From contig NZ_LYPF02000004.1 in assembly GCF_001661595.2 (NCBI RefSeq), forward strand, positions 228,406 to 292,405: a stretch of 64,000 bases of DNA. The letters are read 5' to 3'. Below the pieces are notes generated by a model. The model was not told where the DNA came from. It ran no database searches and saw only the letters and a list, made by a program, of their open reading frames with translations. This document shows positions 1 through 8,923 of this stretch, piece after piece. Source of the DNA: Crocinitomix algicola (GTDB taxonomy: Bacteria; Bacteroidota; Bacteroidia; Flavobacteriales_D; Crocinitomicaceae). The position numbers and the translations under genes were made by a program. Position 1 is the stretch's first letter; the number at the start of each line of letters is the position of its first letter.

Positions 1-1353
1 GTCACTCGTTTTTGGAGGACTAGAGGATTTTGTAGTTTTGGAAGGGTTTACTTTTTCAATTTCTTCAGCGTCCTCAATGAATTTATACTCTATTAATTTT
101 AATGTCAATTTTTGACCAGGGTAAATTTTATTAGAACGCAGTCCATTCCAGTTTCTAATATCTCTGGTATCTACATTGTATTTGGCGGCAATTTGAACGA
201 GTGTTTCGTCTGTTTTAACGTAATGAGTTTTCTTTTTTTCAAGCGTGACAAAATTTTGTCCAATCGAATCTAAATATAAGTCATAATCATATAGTTGCTG
301 TTCTACTAATAAAAATGTGTCGATTTTTTCAACCGGTAAATTAATACACTGTTTAGGATTAGTTTTTGGAACAACTTCTGTCTTATAAACAGGGTTCAGG
401 TACTGAAAATCATCGGACGAAAAACCAATGAGAGAATCGAGATGATTTATTCTTATACTTGATGATAAACAAACTGTATCTACCTCATGCAAATATACTT
501 GAGCTTCTTTTGGTATAATATTATGATCGGCATAATGGGTCATCATGTACAACATGGCAATAAAATTGGGCACATACATTTGCGTTTCCTTAGGAAGGTA
601 AGGTCTCAGCTTCCAATAATTCATTTGGCCACCAGACCGTCTAATCGCCTTATTGACATTTCCTGGTCCTGCATTATAAGCTGCAAGTGCAATACTCCAA
701 TCTCCATATAAACCGTTCAAGTATTTCAGATAGGCGCATGCTGCTTCAGTGGCTTTCTCAGGATCCATCCTTTCATCAACATAAGAGTCATTATCTAATC
801 CATACATTCTGCCTGTGCGATACATGAATTGCCATAAACCAGTTGCACCAACACGAGACTTCACTTGTGGTCTTAACCCACTCTCAATTACGGAAAGGTA
901 TTTTAACTCTAAGGGGATTTGATGCTTATCTAAGTACTCTTCATACATTGGGAAATACAACTTCGATCGACCAATACAAACTGCCGTAAAACGGCGTCTA
1001 TTTTTAGCAAAATATTTAACGGTTTTTAATACATCTTCATTCGCTTCAATTTCAATGATGGTGTTTTCATTTAAGGCATTTAACCGCGCATAAAATATAC
1101 TATCCGAAAATTCTGGTCGATCATTTTCTTCATAACCCAAAGAATCAATTACTGCGTAAGCACGCTCTTGTCCCCAGGTTTCTTTGTAATATTCAAACAA
1201 TGAATGTTCTACAACATTTAAAAATCGTTGATATGTAAGTTCTTCTTCTTCCTCGGTGAGCTCAATATGTATTGAATCTGGAACAACAGTTGTACTGTCT
1301 TGAGCGAAAATTTGAATGGATAGAAAAGATAATAATAGGGTCAATAATCTCAT
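1..1353 (-). CDS. mltD: Membrane-bound lytic murein transglycosylase D-like protein with LysM domain (partial, C-terminus outside window)
   Basis: Cleaves peptidoglycan glycan strands in the periplasm (family knowledge). The frame is open from the ATG at 1353 to the window edge, giving 451 residues with no stop. It starts with a signal peptide ending near IFAQ (residue 18). The SLT fold shows the catalytic glutamate in VIESGL (about E157), then ATGLWQFM and ALAAYNAGPGN, all typical of MltD. A LysM peptidoglycan-binding domain lies at about residues 375-420 (THYVKTDETLVQIAAKYNV). A Ser/Thr/Pro/Lys-rich stretch follows at the edge, perhaps a linker to further LysM units. It lies 13 nt after gatA and is probably cotranscribed with tatA and gatA. 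Confidence 0.9.
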   Translation of the reverse strand, partial: MRLLTLLLSFLSIQIFAQDSTTVVPDSIHIELTEEEEELTYQRFLNVVEHSLFEYYKETWGQERAYAVIDSLGYEENDRPEFSDSIFYARLNALNENTIIEIEANEDVLKTVKYFAKNRRRFTAVCIGRSKLYFPMYEEYLDKHQIPLELKYLSVIESGLRPQVKSRVGATGLWQFMYRTGRMYGLDNDSYVDERMDPEKATEAACAYLKYLNGLYGDWSIALAAYNAGPGNVNKAIRRSGGQMNYWKLRPYLPKETQMYVPNFIAMLYMMTHYADHNIIPKEAQVYLHEVDTVCLSSSIRINHLDSLIGFSSDDFQYLNPVYKTEVVPKTNPKQCINLPVEKIDTFLLVEQQLYDYDLYLDSIGQNFVTLEKKKTHYVKTDETLVQIAAKYNVDTRDIRNWNGLRSNKIYPGQKLTLKLIEYKFIEDAEEIEKVNPSKTTKSSSPPKTSD

Positions 1354-1366
1354 AAAGGGTGGTCAA

Positions 1367-2785
1367 TTAATGACATTCAGTCATCATAAAATTAGCAAAA
1401 GCTAATAAATTTTCCTCATCCAGATGGTCTGCCATTACTTGAATACCAAAAGGTAGTCCATTTGAATGCTTACCCAGAGGTAGAGAAATAGCCGGATTTC
1501 CAGCGAGGTTTGCTTGAACAGTAAAAATATCTTGTAGATACATAGTGATAGGATCATCCGCATTTTTACCAATTTCAAAGGCTGTGGATGGTGTTGTGGG
1601 TAGAATTACAAAATCATAGTCGTTAAAGATTTCTTTTGTCTTATTCTGTATTACTCTTCTTACTTTTTGTCCTTTTGTGTAATAGGCGTCATAATAGCCG
1701 TGCGATAGAACAAAAGTTCCCGTCATAATCCTTCTTTTAACTTCCTCACCAAAACCTTCAGAACGTGATTTTTTGTATGTGTTTTCAACTCCCGCTACAT
1801 CATCCGCTTGATATCCAAAATGAACACCATCATAGCGTGAATAGTTTGAAGAAGCTTCGGCCGTAGTTAAAACATAATAAGTAGGTACCATTTGGTCTAA
1901 GTATGGGAAACTCACAGGTTCAACTTGGTGTCCTTTAGATCGAAGGTCTTCAATAACTTCAAGTGTTCGCGATTTAATCTCAGGGTCTATTCCGTCGCGT
2001 TCGAGACAATCTTGAATATAGGCAATTTTTAATTTTTTGTTCGAATCAAATTCGAGATTATAAGCGGAAACATCTGATTGATGTAAAGTACTATCATAAT
2101 CATCTTTACCGCTCATTATAGCACTTACAATTGCCGTGTCTTCTACTGTGGTTGAGAACGGACCAATTTGATCAAAAGAAGAAGCGTAAGCTAATAATCC
2201 ATAGCGTGAAATACGGCCGTAGGTCGGTTTAAACCCAATAACACCAGAAAAAGAGGCCGGTTGGCGTATCGAACCACCAGTATCAGAACCTAAACTAACT
2301 GTACATAGATTTGCAGCAATTGCTGCCGATGAACCGCCTGATGAACCACCAGGTACCATTTTTTCATTATGCGGGTTTTTAACTGGGCCAAAAGCTGAGT
2401 TTTCATTAGAACTGCCCATCGCGAATTCATCACAATTCAATCGTCCTATTATGATAGCGTCCTCAGCAATTAATCGCTCAACCGCAGTAGCGGTATATAA
2501 TGATTCAAAACCGTCTAATATTTTGGAGGCAGCGGATACTCGATGGCCTTTAAAAGCGAGATTGTCTTTTAAACCAATCACCATACCGGCAAGCTTCCCC
2601 GCCGTTCCAGCATTAATTTTTTCGTCAATGACTCTAGCCTGGCTAAGCGCTTCCTCCGAAAAAACTTCTAAAAAAATATTAAGGTGTTCATGGCTTTTGA
2701 TTCGATCTAAATAATAAGTTGTAATATTTTCAACCGAATCGCCTTGACTCAAAGCAGATTTAATTTCCGCAAATGAATTGTACAT
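1367..2785 (-). CDS. gatA: Amidase-family Asp-tRNA(Asn)/Glu-tRNA(Gln) amidotransferase subunit A
   Basis: Subunit A of the GatCAB transamidosome releases ammonia from glutamine and feeds it to misacylated Glu-tRNA(Gln) or Asp-tRNA(Asn) in the cytosol. The 472-residue protein has the full amidase signature: Lys in GLKDNLAF (K73), the cis-Ser in PGGSSGGSSAA (S148) and the nucleophilic Ser in GSDTGGSIRQPAS (S172). The spacing matches characterised GatA enzymes. Length is normal for the family. The start is the ATG at 2785, 8 nt after the tatA stop, so the two are probably one transcript. gatB and gatC are not in the window. Confidence 0.95.
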   Translation of the reverse strand: MYNSFAEIKSALSQGDSVENITTYYLDRIKSHEHLNIFLEVFSEEALSQARVIDEKINAGTAGKLAGMVIGLKDNLAFKGHRVSAASKILDGFESLYTATAVERLIAEDAIIIGRLNCDEFAMGSSNENSAFGPVKNPHNEKMVPGGSSGGSSAAIAANLCTVSLGSDTGGSIRQPASFSGVIGFKPTYGRISRYGLLAYASSFDQIGPFSTTVEDTAIVSAIMSGKDDYDSTLHQSDVSAYNLEFDSNKKLKIAYIQDCLERDGIDPEIKSRTLEVIEDLRSKGHQVEPVSFPYLDQMVPTYYVLTTAEASSNYSRYDGVHFGYQADDVAGVENTYKKSRSEGFGEEVKRRIMTGTFVLSHGYYDAYYTKGQKVRRVIQNKTKEIFNDYDFVILPTTPSTAFEIGKNADDPITMYLQDIFTVQANLAGNPAISLPLGKHSNGLPFGIQVMADHLDEENLLAFANFMMTECH

Positions 2786-2793
2786 AGCGAATT

Positions 2794-2982
2794 TTATTCT
2801 TCAATTTTATCTTTAGATTCATCCCCAGCTCCGTTCATTTCATCTTTAAATCCTTTAATTCCTTTACCCATTCCTTTCATCAATTCTGGAAGTTTTTTTC
2901 CTCCAAAAAGAAGTAAAATAGCAAGAACAATTAAAGCAATTTGCCAAGGTCCAACCCAACCTGCGTATACTACATTTTCCAT
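2794..2982 (-). CDS. tatA: Sec-independent (Tat) translocase component TatA/E
   Basis: Forms the pore-forming component of the twin-arginine translocase in the inner membrane. The 62-residue protein has one N-terminal membrane helix (WQIALIVLAILLLF), the hinge motif FGGKKLPEL, an amphipathic helix (MKGMGKGIKGFKDEM) and an acidic tail, all typical of TatA. It is the first gene of a probable tatA-gatA-mltD unit. A TAnnTTTG-type box lies 23 nt upstream. Its length is normal for short TatA/E proteins in this phylum. Confidence 0.93.
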   Translation of the reverse strand: MENVVYAGWVGPWQIALIVLAILLLFGGKKLPELMKGMGKGIKGFKDEMNGAGDESKDKIEE

Positions 2983-3005
2983 TTTTCGTTTGTTTAGAAC
3001 AAATG

Positions 3006-3013
3006 CAAAGGTA
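3006..3013 (-). promoter_or_regulatory. Bacteroidota-type -7 box (TACCTTTG) upstream of tatA
   Basis: The minus strand reads TACCTTTG, a perfect match to the TAnnTTTG -7 consensus of Bacteroidota sigma-ABfr promoters. It lies about 23 nt before the tatA ATG. No clear TTTG -33 box is seen at 19-21 nt further upstream. Confidence 0.5.
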
Positions 3014-3155
3014 CGAAATATAAGCTATAAATTTAAAGATTGTAAAAGGAGTTTTTTCCGATATCAACAAATCGCCTTAATACTTCAACAACAGCAGGTA
3101 GCTTACTCAATCATGACCGGTCATTTAGTGGTAGAAATAATCGAATAATAATCCT

Positions 3156-3163
3156 TATTTTTG
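3156..3163 (+). promoter_or_regulatory. Possible -7 box (TATTTTTG) upstream of the aldehyde dehydrogenase
   Basis: TATTTTTG matches TAnnTTTG and lies 28 nt before the ATG at 3192. No TTG-type -33 element is found at the expected distance, so support rests on the -7 box and position only. Confidence 0.35.
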
Positions 3164-3191
3164 GGAACTTTAAGATGATAAGTTGACGCAA

Positions 3192-4634
3192 ATGATAACT
3201 ATAAAAAACTATATAAATGGCGAAATGATTGCGCCAAAATCCGGTAAGTATTTGGATAATTATGATCCTTCTCGAGGAAAAGTATATGCCCAAATACCCG
3301 ACTCTGACAAATCTGATATCGACGCGGCGGTTGCTGGTGCTGAGGCTGCTTTTCCAATTTGGTCTAAAATGCCGAAACAGGAGCGGTCAGATTTTATGAT
3401 AAAAATTGCCAATAGAATTCAGGATAGATTAGCCGAATTTGCAGCGGCTGAATCGCTAGACAATGGAAAGCCGGTTTCCCTTGCTAGTCATGTTGATATA
3501 CCACGAGCAGTGAGCAATCTTAAATTTTTTGCTACAGCTATTTTACATTATGCCTCCGAGTCACATGCTATGGAAGGGATGGGTGTCAACTATACCTTGC
3601 GAAAACCAATTGGTGTCGTTGGTTGTATTTCACCATGGAATTTACCCCTTTACTTATTCACATGGAAGATTGCACCGGCTCTCGCAGCAGGAAACTGTGT
3701 CGTTGCTAAACCTTCTGAAATCACACCGATGACCGCTTTTATGCTCTCAGAAGTTTGTGCAGAAGTCGGATTGCCAAAAGGGGTATTTAATATTGTTCAT
3801 GGATTAGGACAAAAGGTTGGAGATGCCATCTCCAGAGATCCAAAAATAAAGGCCATTTCATTTACGGGAGGAACAGCAACTGGGGCTACTATTGCAAAAA
3901 TTGCAGCTCCAATGTTTAAAAAACTGTCTTTAGAATTAGGTGGAAAAAATCCAAATATCATATTTGCTGATTGTGATTTCGATAAAGCACTTTCAACAAC
4001 AATTCGATCTTCATTTGCCAATCAAGGTCAAATTTGCTTGTGCGGATCAAGGATCTTCATAGAACGACCTATTTATGAGAAGTTCAAAAAAGCTTTTATA
4101 GAGAAAGTCTCAAAGTCAAAAGTGTCATACCCGTCCGATCCTGAGGCTAAATTGGGAGCTTTGGTTTCAAAATCGCATTTAGAGAAAGTATTGTCTTATG
4201 TTGATTTAGCTAAGGAAGAAGGTGGTGATGTTTTAACCGGTGGTGAACAAGTTTTTTTAGAAGGTGAATACAGTAAAGGTTATTACATGCGCCCAACTAT
4301 AATTGAAGGCTTAGCCTATGATTGCCGAACCAATCAAGAAGAAATTTTTGGACCAGTTGTTACATTAACTCCTTTCGACAGTGAAGAAGAAGTGTTGATG
4401 ATGGCCAATTCTACTCAATATGGATTATCATCGACTATTTGGACAGAAAATTTGAGACGCGCTCACCGAATGGCGGAAGAAATTGAGGCTGGTATTGTTT
4501 GGATAAATTCATGGCTCGTTAGAGATTTGAGAACTCCGTTCGGCGGTGTTAAAAATTCAGGTGTAGGACGTGAAGGTGGATTTGAAGCGTTACATTTTTT
4601 TACCGAACCGAAGAACGTTTATATTCAACACTAA
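3192..4634 (+). CDS. NAD-dependent aldehyde dehydrogenase, 2-hydroxy/aminomuconate semialdehyde dehydrogenase-like
   Basis: Oxidises an aldehyde to a carboxylate with NAD(P)+ in the cytosol. The 480-residue protein has the ALDH catalytic set: PWNLPL, FTGGTATG in the Rossmann fold, general-base Glu in SLELGGKNP (E248) and nucleophilic Cys in QGQICLCGS (C282). The C-terminal WLVRDLRTPFGGVKNSG resembles the muconic-semialdehyde subfamily (ALDH8-like), which acts in catechol or kynurenine breakdown. I infer that substrate class only; no other pathway gene is adjacent. A TTG at 3183 also opens the frame, but the ATG at 3192 is preferred. It stands alone, convergent with the glycosyltransferase genes. 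Confidence 0.9.
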   Translation: MITIKNYINGEMIAPKSGKYLDNYDPSRGKVYAQIPDSDKSDIDAAVAGAEAAFPIWSKMPKQERSDFMIKIANRIQDRLAEFAAAESLDNGKPVSLASHVDIPRAVSNLKFFATAILHYASESHAMEGMGVNYTLRKPIGVVGCISPWNLPLYLFTWKIAPALAAGNCVVAKPSEITPMTAFMLSEVCAEVGLPKGVFNIVHGLGQKVGDAISRDPKIKAISFTGGTATGATIAKIAAPMFKKLSLELGGKNPNIIFADCDFDKALSTTIRSSFANQGQICLCGSRIFIERPIYEKFKKAFIEKVSKSKVSYPSDPEAKLGALVSKSHLEKVLSYVDLAKEEGGDVLTGGEQVFLEGEYSKGYYMRPTIIEGLAYDCRTNQEEIFGPVVTLTPFDSEEEVLMMANSTQYGLSSTIWTENLRRAHRMAEEIEAGIVWINSWLVRDLRTPFGGVKNSGVGREGGFEALHFFTEPKNVYIQH

Positions 4635-4646
4635 GGGAAGTGATTA

Positions 4647-4676
4647 TTTGATGAGTTCCATTTGTGGAGCATCAAA
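4647..4676. terminator. Hairpin between convergent genes, possible terminator
   Basis: Arms TTTGATG (4647-4653) and CATCAAA (4670-4676) pair perfectly, with an inner TCCA/TGGA pairing. It lies between the stops of the aldehyde dehydrogenase and the downstream glycosyltransferase. No clear T-tract follows on either strand, so termination is uncertain. Confidence 0.4.
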
Positions 4677-4683
4677 CTAAAAA

Positions 4684-5823
4684 TTAATCATGAATTATGG
4701 ACAAGATGTTTTTTGCGTTTTGCTCATTGTTATAATACTCAGCAAATTTAAGGTCTCTTTCGTGTTTTAACTCGGATGTAAACGGTATGTTAATGAGTTG
4801 ATTAATCCGACTTGCAATGTCATGCGGAGTGTTTTCAGTGTGACACATTGCGGTAAAAATTCCTGAATCATCCATTTTATCGTTGATGATGATATGCCTA
4901 CCAGATTCTAAAGCATGTAATAATTTAAGTTTGATACCCGTTTGTTGGAAGGTCATTAATAAATTTATCCGCGAATTTTTAATGAGATCATCCATTTCTT
5001 CCAATGATGGCGTGTCAATTAACTTTACATGGGGTAGATTCGCTTTTTCTATTGCTTCACTTAATATCGATGAAGGGTTTTTGCCTGCGATGACAATGGG
5101 AATTTCTGTAAGTGGGGCCACCTCTTTTAAAATAAAGAGTGCAGCATGTTCATTTTCTTTTACGGATAGGTTGCCTTGAAAAAGGACTTGTTTAATGGTA
5201 TGCTCCTGTAGGTGCTCAATCTTCCCAATACTATGAAAAAAGGGAGGTATATGATGGGTTTTTGCGTAAGTTTCAAAGTGCGGGATATCCATTTTTGCAA
5301 CACAGAGTATCCCGTTTACATCTTTTAAATTAGATTCAAAACGAGCTAACTTTTTTGCTTCTAACTTAAAGTATATTTTTTTTATTTTGGATTGCTCCCA
5401 CAATGCCAGCCCAGCATAGTAAGCATGCTCGATATTATTCGCCCTAAAGATCTTTTTTCTATTCTTTAATCTTCTGTTATTCATCCAATAACACGTCTGT
5501 ATTCCGTCAAAAAGTATAGGGTAGTCATCTTTGAGCAACCTTTTTAAAATGGCTTTATTATCTCTGCTTGCAATAACGTATGGAAGGCGTGAAAAAAGAA
5601 GTTTCCAAATTCTCTTTTTTCGGGGGTAGTAATGAATTTCTTCACAGTATTTTTTCAGTTCTTCATGAGGCGGATTATGACCATCGTAATAAAAACAATG
5701 GTATATGATTTTTCCCCCAACTTGATGCAAGGTCTTTAGCTTGTAATAAACATCAACAATCCCTCCATAGTTAGGAGGGTAGGGAACGTCAAATGCAATA
5801 ATATGGAATTTTTGATCTGTCAA
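4684..5823 (-). CDS. Glycosyltransferase (GT4-like), surface polysaccharide
   Basis: Probably transfers a sugar in surface glycan synthesis. The N-terminus KFHIIAFDVPYPPNYGG is the typical donor/acceptor loop of GT-B enzymes. The C-terminal half has the second Rossmann fold, with VLFQGNLSVKENEHAA and a late Glu-containing segment HALESGRHIIIND at the usual nucleotide-sugar position. No ATG is available. A TTG at 5823 overlaps the upstream stop as TTGA and fits the family N-terminus (379 aa). A TTG at 5859 would lengthen the protein by 12 residues. The short overlap suggests translational coupling to the upstream glycosyltransferase. Substrate unknown. Confidence 0.75.
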   Translation of the reverse strand: MTDQKFHIIAFDVPYPPNYGGIVDVYYKLKTLHQVGGKIIYHCFYYDGHNPPHEELKKYCEEIHYYPRKKRIWKLLFSRLPYVIASRDNKAILKRLLKDDYPILFDGIQTCYWMNNRRLKNRKKIFRANNIEHAYYAGLALWEQSKIKKIYFKLEAKKLARFESNLKDVNGILCVAKMDIPHFETYAKTHHIPPFFHSIGKIEHLQEHTIKQVLFQGNLSVKENEHAALFILKEVAPLTEIPIVIAGKNPSSILSEAIEKANLPHVKLIDTPSLEEMDDLIKNSRINLLMTFQQTGIKLKLLHALESGRHIIINDKMDDSGIFTAMCHTENTPHDIASRINQLINIPFTSELKHERDLKFAEYYNNEQNAKNILSIIHD

Positions 5824-6935
5824 AATATGGTTTTTAAAACTTGTTTTTCTTGTTGCCAATTAAGTTGTTTAGCGGCTTTGATGGTATTCTCTTTACAAGA
5901 TTGTAATCGTTTTTTATCGGACATAATTCCTTCAATTTTATGAGCAATTTCTTCCGGTTGGTGAGACTTTAGAACATAGCCCACCTCGTAAGTCTCTACA
6001 ATATTTTTAACTTCAACCAAATCTGATACTAATAAAGGAATGCCCGCATGGATATAATCAAATATTTTATTGGGTAAGGAAAAACGATAATTTACATTTG
6101 TGTCTTTATCCAAGGATAATCCTAGGTCTGAAACCATTGTAAAGTTCATGAGTTCAGCATATGGACGTTTGCCATAAAAACGAACGGTTTCAGATAACTG
6201 ATTTTTTTTAACTTGATTTTTCAAGGTTGGAATTACATCTCCATCACCCACAAAGATTAGCATCACTCCTGTTAGGTGTTTCATTGCTTCAATCATCTCC
6301 TCGCCTCCACGATCAATATTGATGCCAGCTCCTTGTAAAATAATAATAAATTTATCTTCTGGTAGGTTGAGCTCCTTCCTTGTCTTAATTTCTTTCAAGC
6401 CTTTAAAATCACTTATATTTCTAACGACTTTTACTTTCCGGTTATAAGCAGCTCGGTAGGCTTTCGCGATGGATTCATTTACCGTATACATTTCATCCAC
6501 TTTTGGCACGGTAAAACGCTCTATTTTGGTCCAAATTTTTTGTATTTTAGGTCGTGTTACTAATTCGGGAACTTGGGTAAAATACTCATGCGAATCATAG
6601 ACTAATTTACACTTGCGTTTCAATTTTTTTGCGCAATAGTTCGCTAGCAATGTATCAAGATCATTCGAAAGTAATACATCTGCCCGGTGAAACAGCAAAT
6701 AAAAAAATAGGCGAAGATTATAATTTGCATAGAATAGGGCGCCTTTCGTAAACCAAAGCGGAAATCGTTTTGTTTTATAGGGTGTTTTCAACAAGGGTTT
6801 ACTTTGTTTTAACTTTCTTCCTACTAGCGTAACCTCGTAATTTTGTTCGACCAAGAATTCACAAACTTTCCGCACCCGTTGATCAGTGAATAAATCGTTT
6901 GTTACAGAAACAATAATTTGTTTTTTTTTGGCCAT
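5820..6935 (-). CDS. Glycosyltransferase family 4-like protein
   Basis: A second GT-B glycosyltransferase (371 aa from the ATG at 6935; the frame extends to 6968 without a better start). The N-terminal domain has KKKQIIVSVTNDLFTDQRVRK and LLSNDLDTLLANY, followed by VYDSHEYFTQVPEL, a motif common in bacterial GT4 enzymes. The C-terminal domain shows IILQGAGINIDRGGEEMIEA, MLIFVGDGD and the catalytic-pocket region SLPNKIFDYIHAGIPLLVSD. It probably adds a sugar to a cell-surface glycan. It is first in a two-gene unit with the 4684-5823 gene. A well-formed promoter lies just upstream. Confidence 0.85.
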   Translation of the reverse strand: MAKKKQIIVSVTNDLFTDQRVRKVCEFLVEQNYEVTLVGRKLKQSKPLLKTPYKTKRFPLWFTKGALFYANYNLRLFFYLLFHRADVLLSNDLDTLLANYCAKKLKRKCKLVYDSHEYFTQVPELVTRPKIQKIWTKIERFTVPKVDEMYTVNESIAKAYRAAYNRKVKVVRNISDFKGLKEIKTRKELNLPEDKFIIILQGAGINIDRGGEEMIEAMKHLTGVMLIFVGDGDVIPTLKNQVKKNQLSETVRFYGKRPYAELMNFTMVSDLGLSLDKDTNVNYRFSLPNKIFDYIHAGIPLLVSDLVEVKNIVETYEVGYVLKSHQPEEIAHKIEGIMSDKKRLQSCKENTIKAAKQLNWQQEKQVLKTIF

Positions 6936-6939
6936 TTGA

Positions 6940-6969
6940 CAAAAGTAAGAAAACGAACAATATCCCAAA
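6940..6969 (-). promoter_or_regulatory. Complete Bacteroidota-type promoter (TTTG-N18-TACTTTTG), possibly leaderless
   Basis: On the minus strand a TTTG -33 box (6966-6969) and a TACTTTTG -7 box (6940-6947) are separated by 18 nt, close to the Bacteroidota consensus. The glycosyltransferase ATG (6935) lies only 4 nt after the -7 box, so the predicted transcript would start at or next to the start codon. Confidence 0.6.
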
Positions 6970-7056
6970 ATAGTATTTCATCGGGCAATTGAACCTTTTA
7001 TCCGTTAGAAATTTACCGTTGAAATAAATTAACGCGAATTATCCATGAAACTTGTT

Positions 7057-7064
7057 TAAATTTG
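7057..7064 (+). promoter_or_regulatory. Possible -7 box (TAAATTTG) upstream of sppA
   Basis: TAAATTTG matches the TAnnTTTG consensus and lies 31 nt before the sppA ATG. No convincing -33 TTTG is present at the usual spacing. Confidence 0.4.
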
Positions 7065-7095
7065 ATAACGAGATATAAACTTCATTTACCACTTT

Positions 7096-8892
7096 ATGAA
7101 TATGACTTTTTGGAAAACTTTTTGGGCCAGTTTAATCGCAACAGTATCTGCGGGAATTTTATTGTTGATTATATTTTTTCTCATTGTTAGTGCAATGATA
7201 TCAAGTGCAGAATCGATGTTCAGTGCGAGTAAGTTAACGGTAAAAGAAAATACAGTATTGCATATGGAGCTCAATGGAACGATTGGGGATTACACGTACG
7301 CAGACTTTAGTCCAACAAGTTTTCAATTGGAAAAGCAATTCGGTTTAAAGGAAGTTTTAAGTGGCATTGAGATTGCAAAAGCGGATGAGAATATAAAGGG
7401 GATTTTTTTAAACTGTGATAATGTGAGCGCAGGACTTGCAACTGTCCAAGAAATTCGTGCTGCTTTAGAAGATTTTCAAGAGAGTGGTAAATTCATTGTT
7501 GCTTATCACGAAAACTACAGTAGTAAAGCTTATTATTTAAGTAGTGTCGCTGAAGAGTTGTATGTTTTTCCAAGCGGTATGATTGATTTTTTAGGATTAG
7601 GCGCTGAATTGATGTTTTTTAAAGGAGCATTAGACAAATTGGAAGTAGATGTACAGATTATTCGTGGATCGAACAATAAATTTAAAAGTGCTGTTGAACC
7701 ATTTATTAATGAGAAAATGAGTGATGCAAATCGTGAACAGGTTCAAAAATACTTAGATGCACTTTGGGGAGAAATGACAAAAGCTGTTGGGGCGTCAAGA
7801 AATTTAAAGGAAGGTTATTTAAATAAAGTGGCGGACAGTGTTTTAATTCGTAAATCATCAGATGCCGTAACTTATAAAATGGCAGACGCTGTAAAATATT
7901 ATGATGAAGTATTACAAAATCTAGCAGAAAAGGTAAAGGTTAATGAAGATTCACTTCAATTGTTATCGTTTCAAAAATATGCCCTTAAAAAGACAAAAGA
8001 AGCACATACATTAACCAAACTTGACGATAAGAATATCGCCGTGATTTTTGCTGAAGGAGAAATCGTAGATGGAAGAGGAGATAAAAATCAAATAGGAGGA
8101 ACGAGATTGTCTGAGCAAATTAGAGAAGCACGTATTGATGACAAAATAAAAGCAGTGGTCTTAAGAGTGAATTCACCAGGAGGGTCAGCGCTAGCTAGTG
8201 ATATTATTTGGCGAGAGGTTAAAGAAACGAAAAAACTTAAACCAGTTATTGTTTCGATGGGGGATTTAGCTGCGTCAGGTGGTTATTATATTGCATGCGA
8301 AGCTAATCGAATTTTTGCGCAGCCAACTACAATTACTGGTTCGATAGGTGTTTTTGGCATGATTCCTTATACAGGCGACTTATTTAAAAATAAGATGGGG
8401 ATAACGTTTGATCGTGTTCAAACGAATGCGCACAGTGTGATTTCTCTAAATAAACGATTGGAAGAAGATGAGTTAGCAATCATTCAAGAAGGGGTTGATG
8501 ATATTTATGATGATTTTATTTCCAAGGTTGCTGCAGGAAGAAATATGACTAAGGCGGCTGTTGACAGTATTGGTCAAGGTAGAGTTTGGGCCGGAAAAGA
8601 TGCGATTGAATTAGGTTTAGTGGATGAATTTGGAGGTCTACATGATGCAATTGCTTATGCAGCTGATGAAGCGGGAATCACTGAAGATAAGGTGGCTATA
8701 AAATACATACCGCTTGGTGAAGAAAATCAATTCTTTCAGTTTTTAGAAAATTTAGAAGAAGGACAAGGAATGCAGGCGCGTGAAGTGACCCCACTTGAAA
8801 GTCAGTTAAAAGGGGTGTATCAAGCCATTAGAGGTTTGAGTAAAGCATCAACCTATCAAGCGAGAATGCCTTATATGTTATGGGTAGAATAA
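7096..8892 (+). CDS. sppA: Signal peptide peptidase SppA, 67 kDa type
   Basis: Membrane-anchored serine protease that digests leftover signal peptides on the periplasmic side. The 598-residue length fits the long two-domain SppA with tandem S49 folds. An N-terminal membrane helix lies at about residues 11-34. The Ser/Lys dyad is visible: K197 in FKSAVEPF of the N-terminal domain and S394 in AASGGYYIA of the C-terminal domain, the same arrangement as E. coli SppA. It is monocistronic, with a shared terminator after it. The start ATG at 7096 places the membrane anchor at the very N-terminus. Confidence 0.95.
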   Translation: MNMTFWKTFWASLIATVSAGILLLIIFFLIVSAMISSAESMFSASKLTVKENTVLHMELNGTIGDYTYADFSPTSFQLEKQFGLKEVLSGIEIAKADENIKGIFLNCDNVSAGLATVQEIRAALEDFQESGKFIVAYHENYSSKAYYLSSVAEELYVFPSGMIDFLGLGAELMFFKGALDKLEVDVQIIRGSNNKFKSAVEPFINEKMSDANREQVQKYLDALWGEMTKAVGASRNLKEGYLNKVADSVLIRKSSDAVTYKMADAVKYYDEVLQNLAEKVKVNEDSLQLLSFQKYALKKTKEAHTLTKLDDKNIAVIFAEGEIVDGRGDKNQIGGTRLSEQIREARIDDKIKAVVLRVNSPGGSALASDIIWREVKETKKLKPVIVSMGDLAASGGYYIACEANRIFAQPTTITGSIGVFGMIPYTGDLFKNKMGITFDRVQTNAHSVISLNKRLEEDELAIIQEGVDDIYDDFISKVAAGRNMTKAAVDSIGQGRVWAGKDAIELGLVDEFGGLHDAIAYAADEAGITEDKVAIKYIPLGEENQFFQFLENLEEGQGMQAREVTPLESQLKGVYQAIRGLSKASTYQARMPYMLWVE

Positions 8893-8895
8893 AAA

Positions 8896-8917
8896 AGACC
8901 GCTTAACAAAGCAGTCT
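8896..8917. terminator. Bidirectional intrinsic terminator between sppA and manC
   Basis: Arms AGACCGCT (8896-8903) and AGCAGTCT (8910-8917) pair with one mismatch around a 6-nt loop. Six A residues before it (8891-8896) become a U-run for the minus-strand manC unit. The plus side is followed by a T-rich stretch. Confidence 0.75.
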
Positions 8918-8923
8918 CTTCAT

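Noticed and set aside
2864..3070. Minus-strand open frame overlapping tatA
   Set aside because: It is an out-of-frame shadow of tatA; the tatA frame has a clear TatA motif and a good start.
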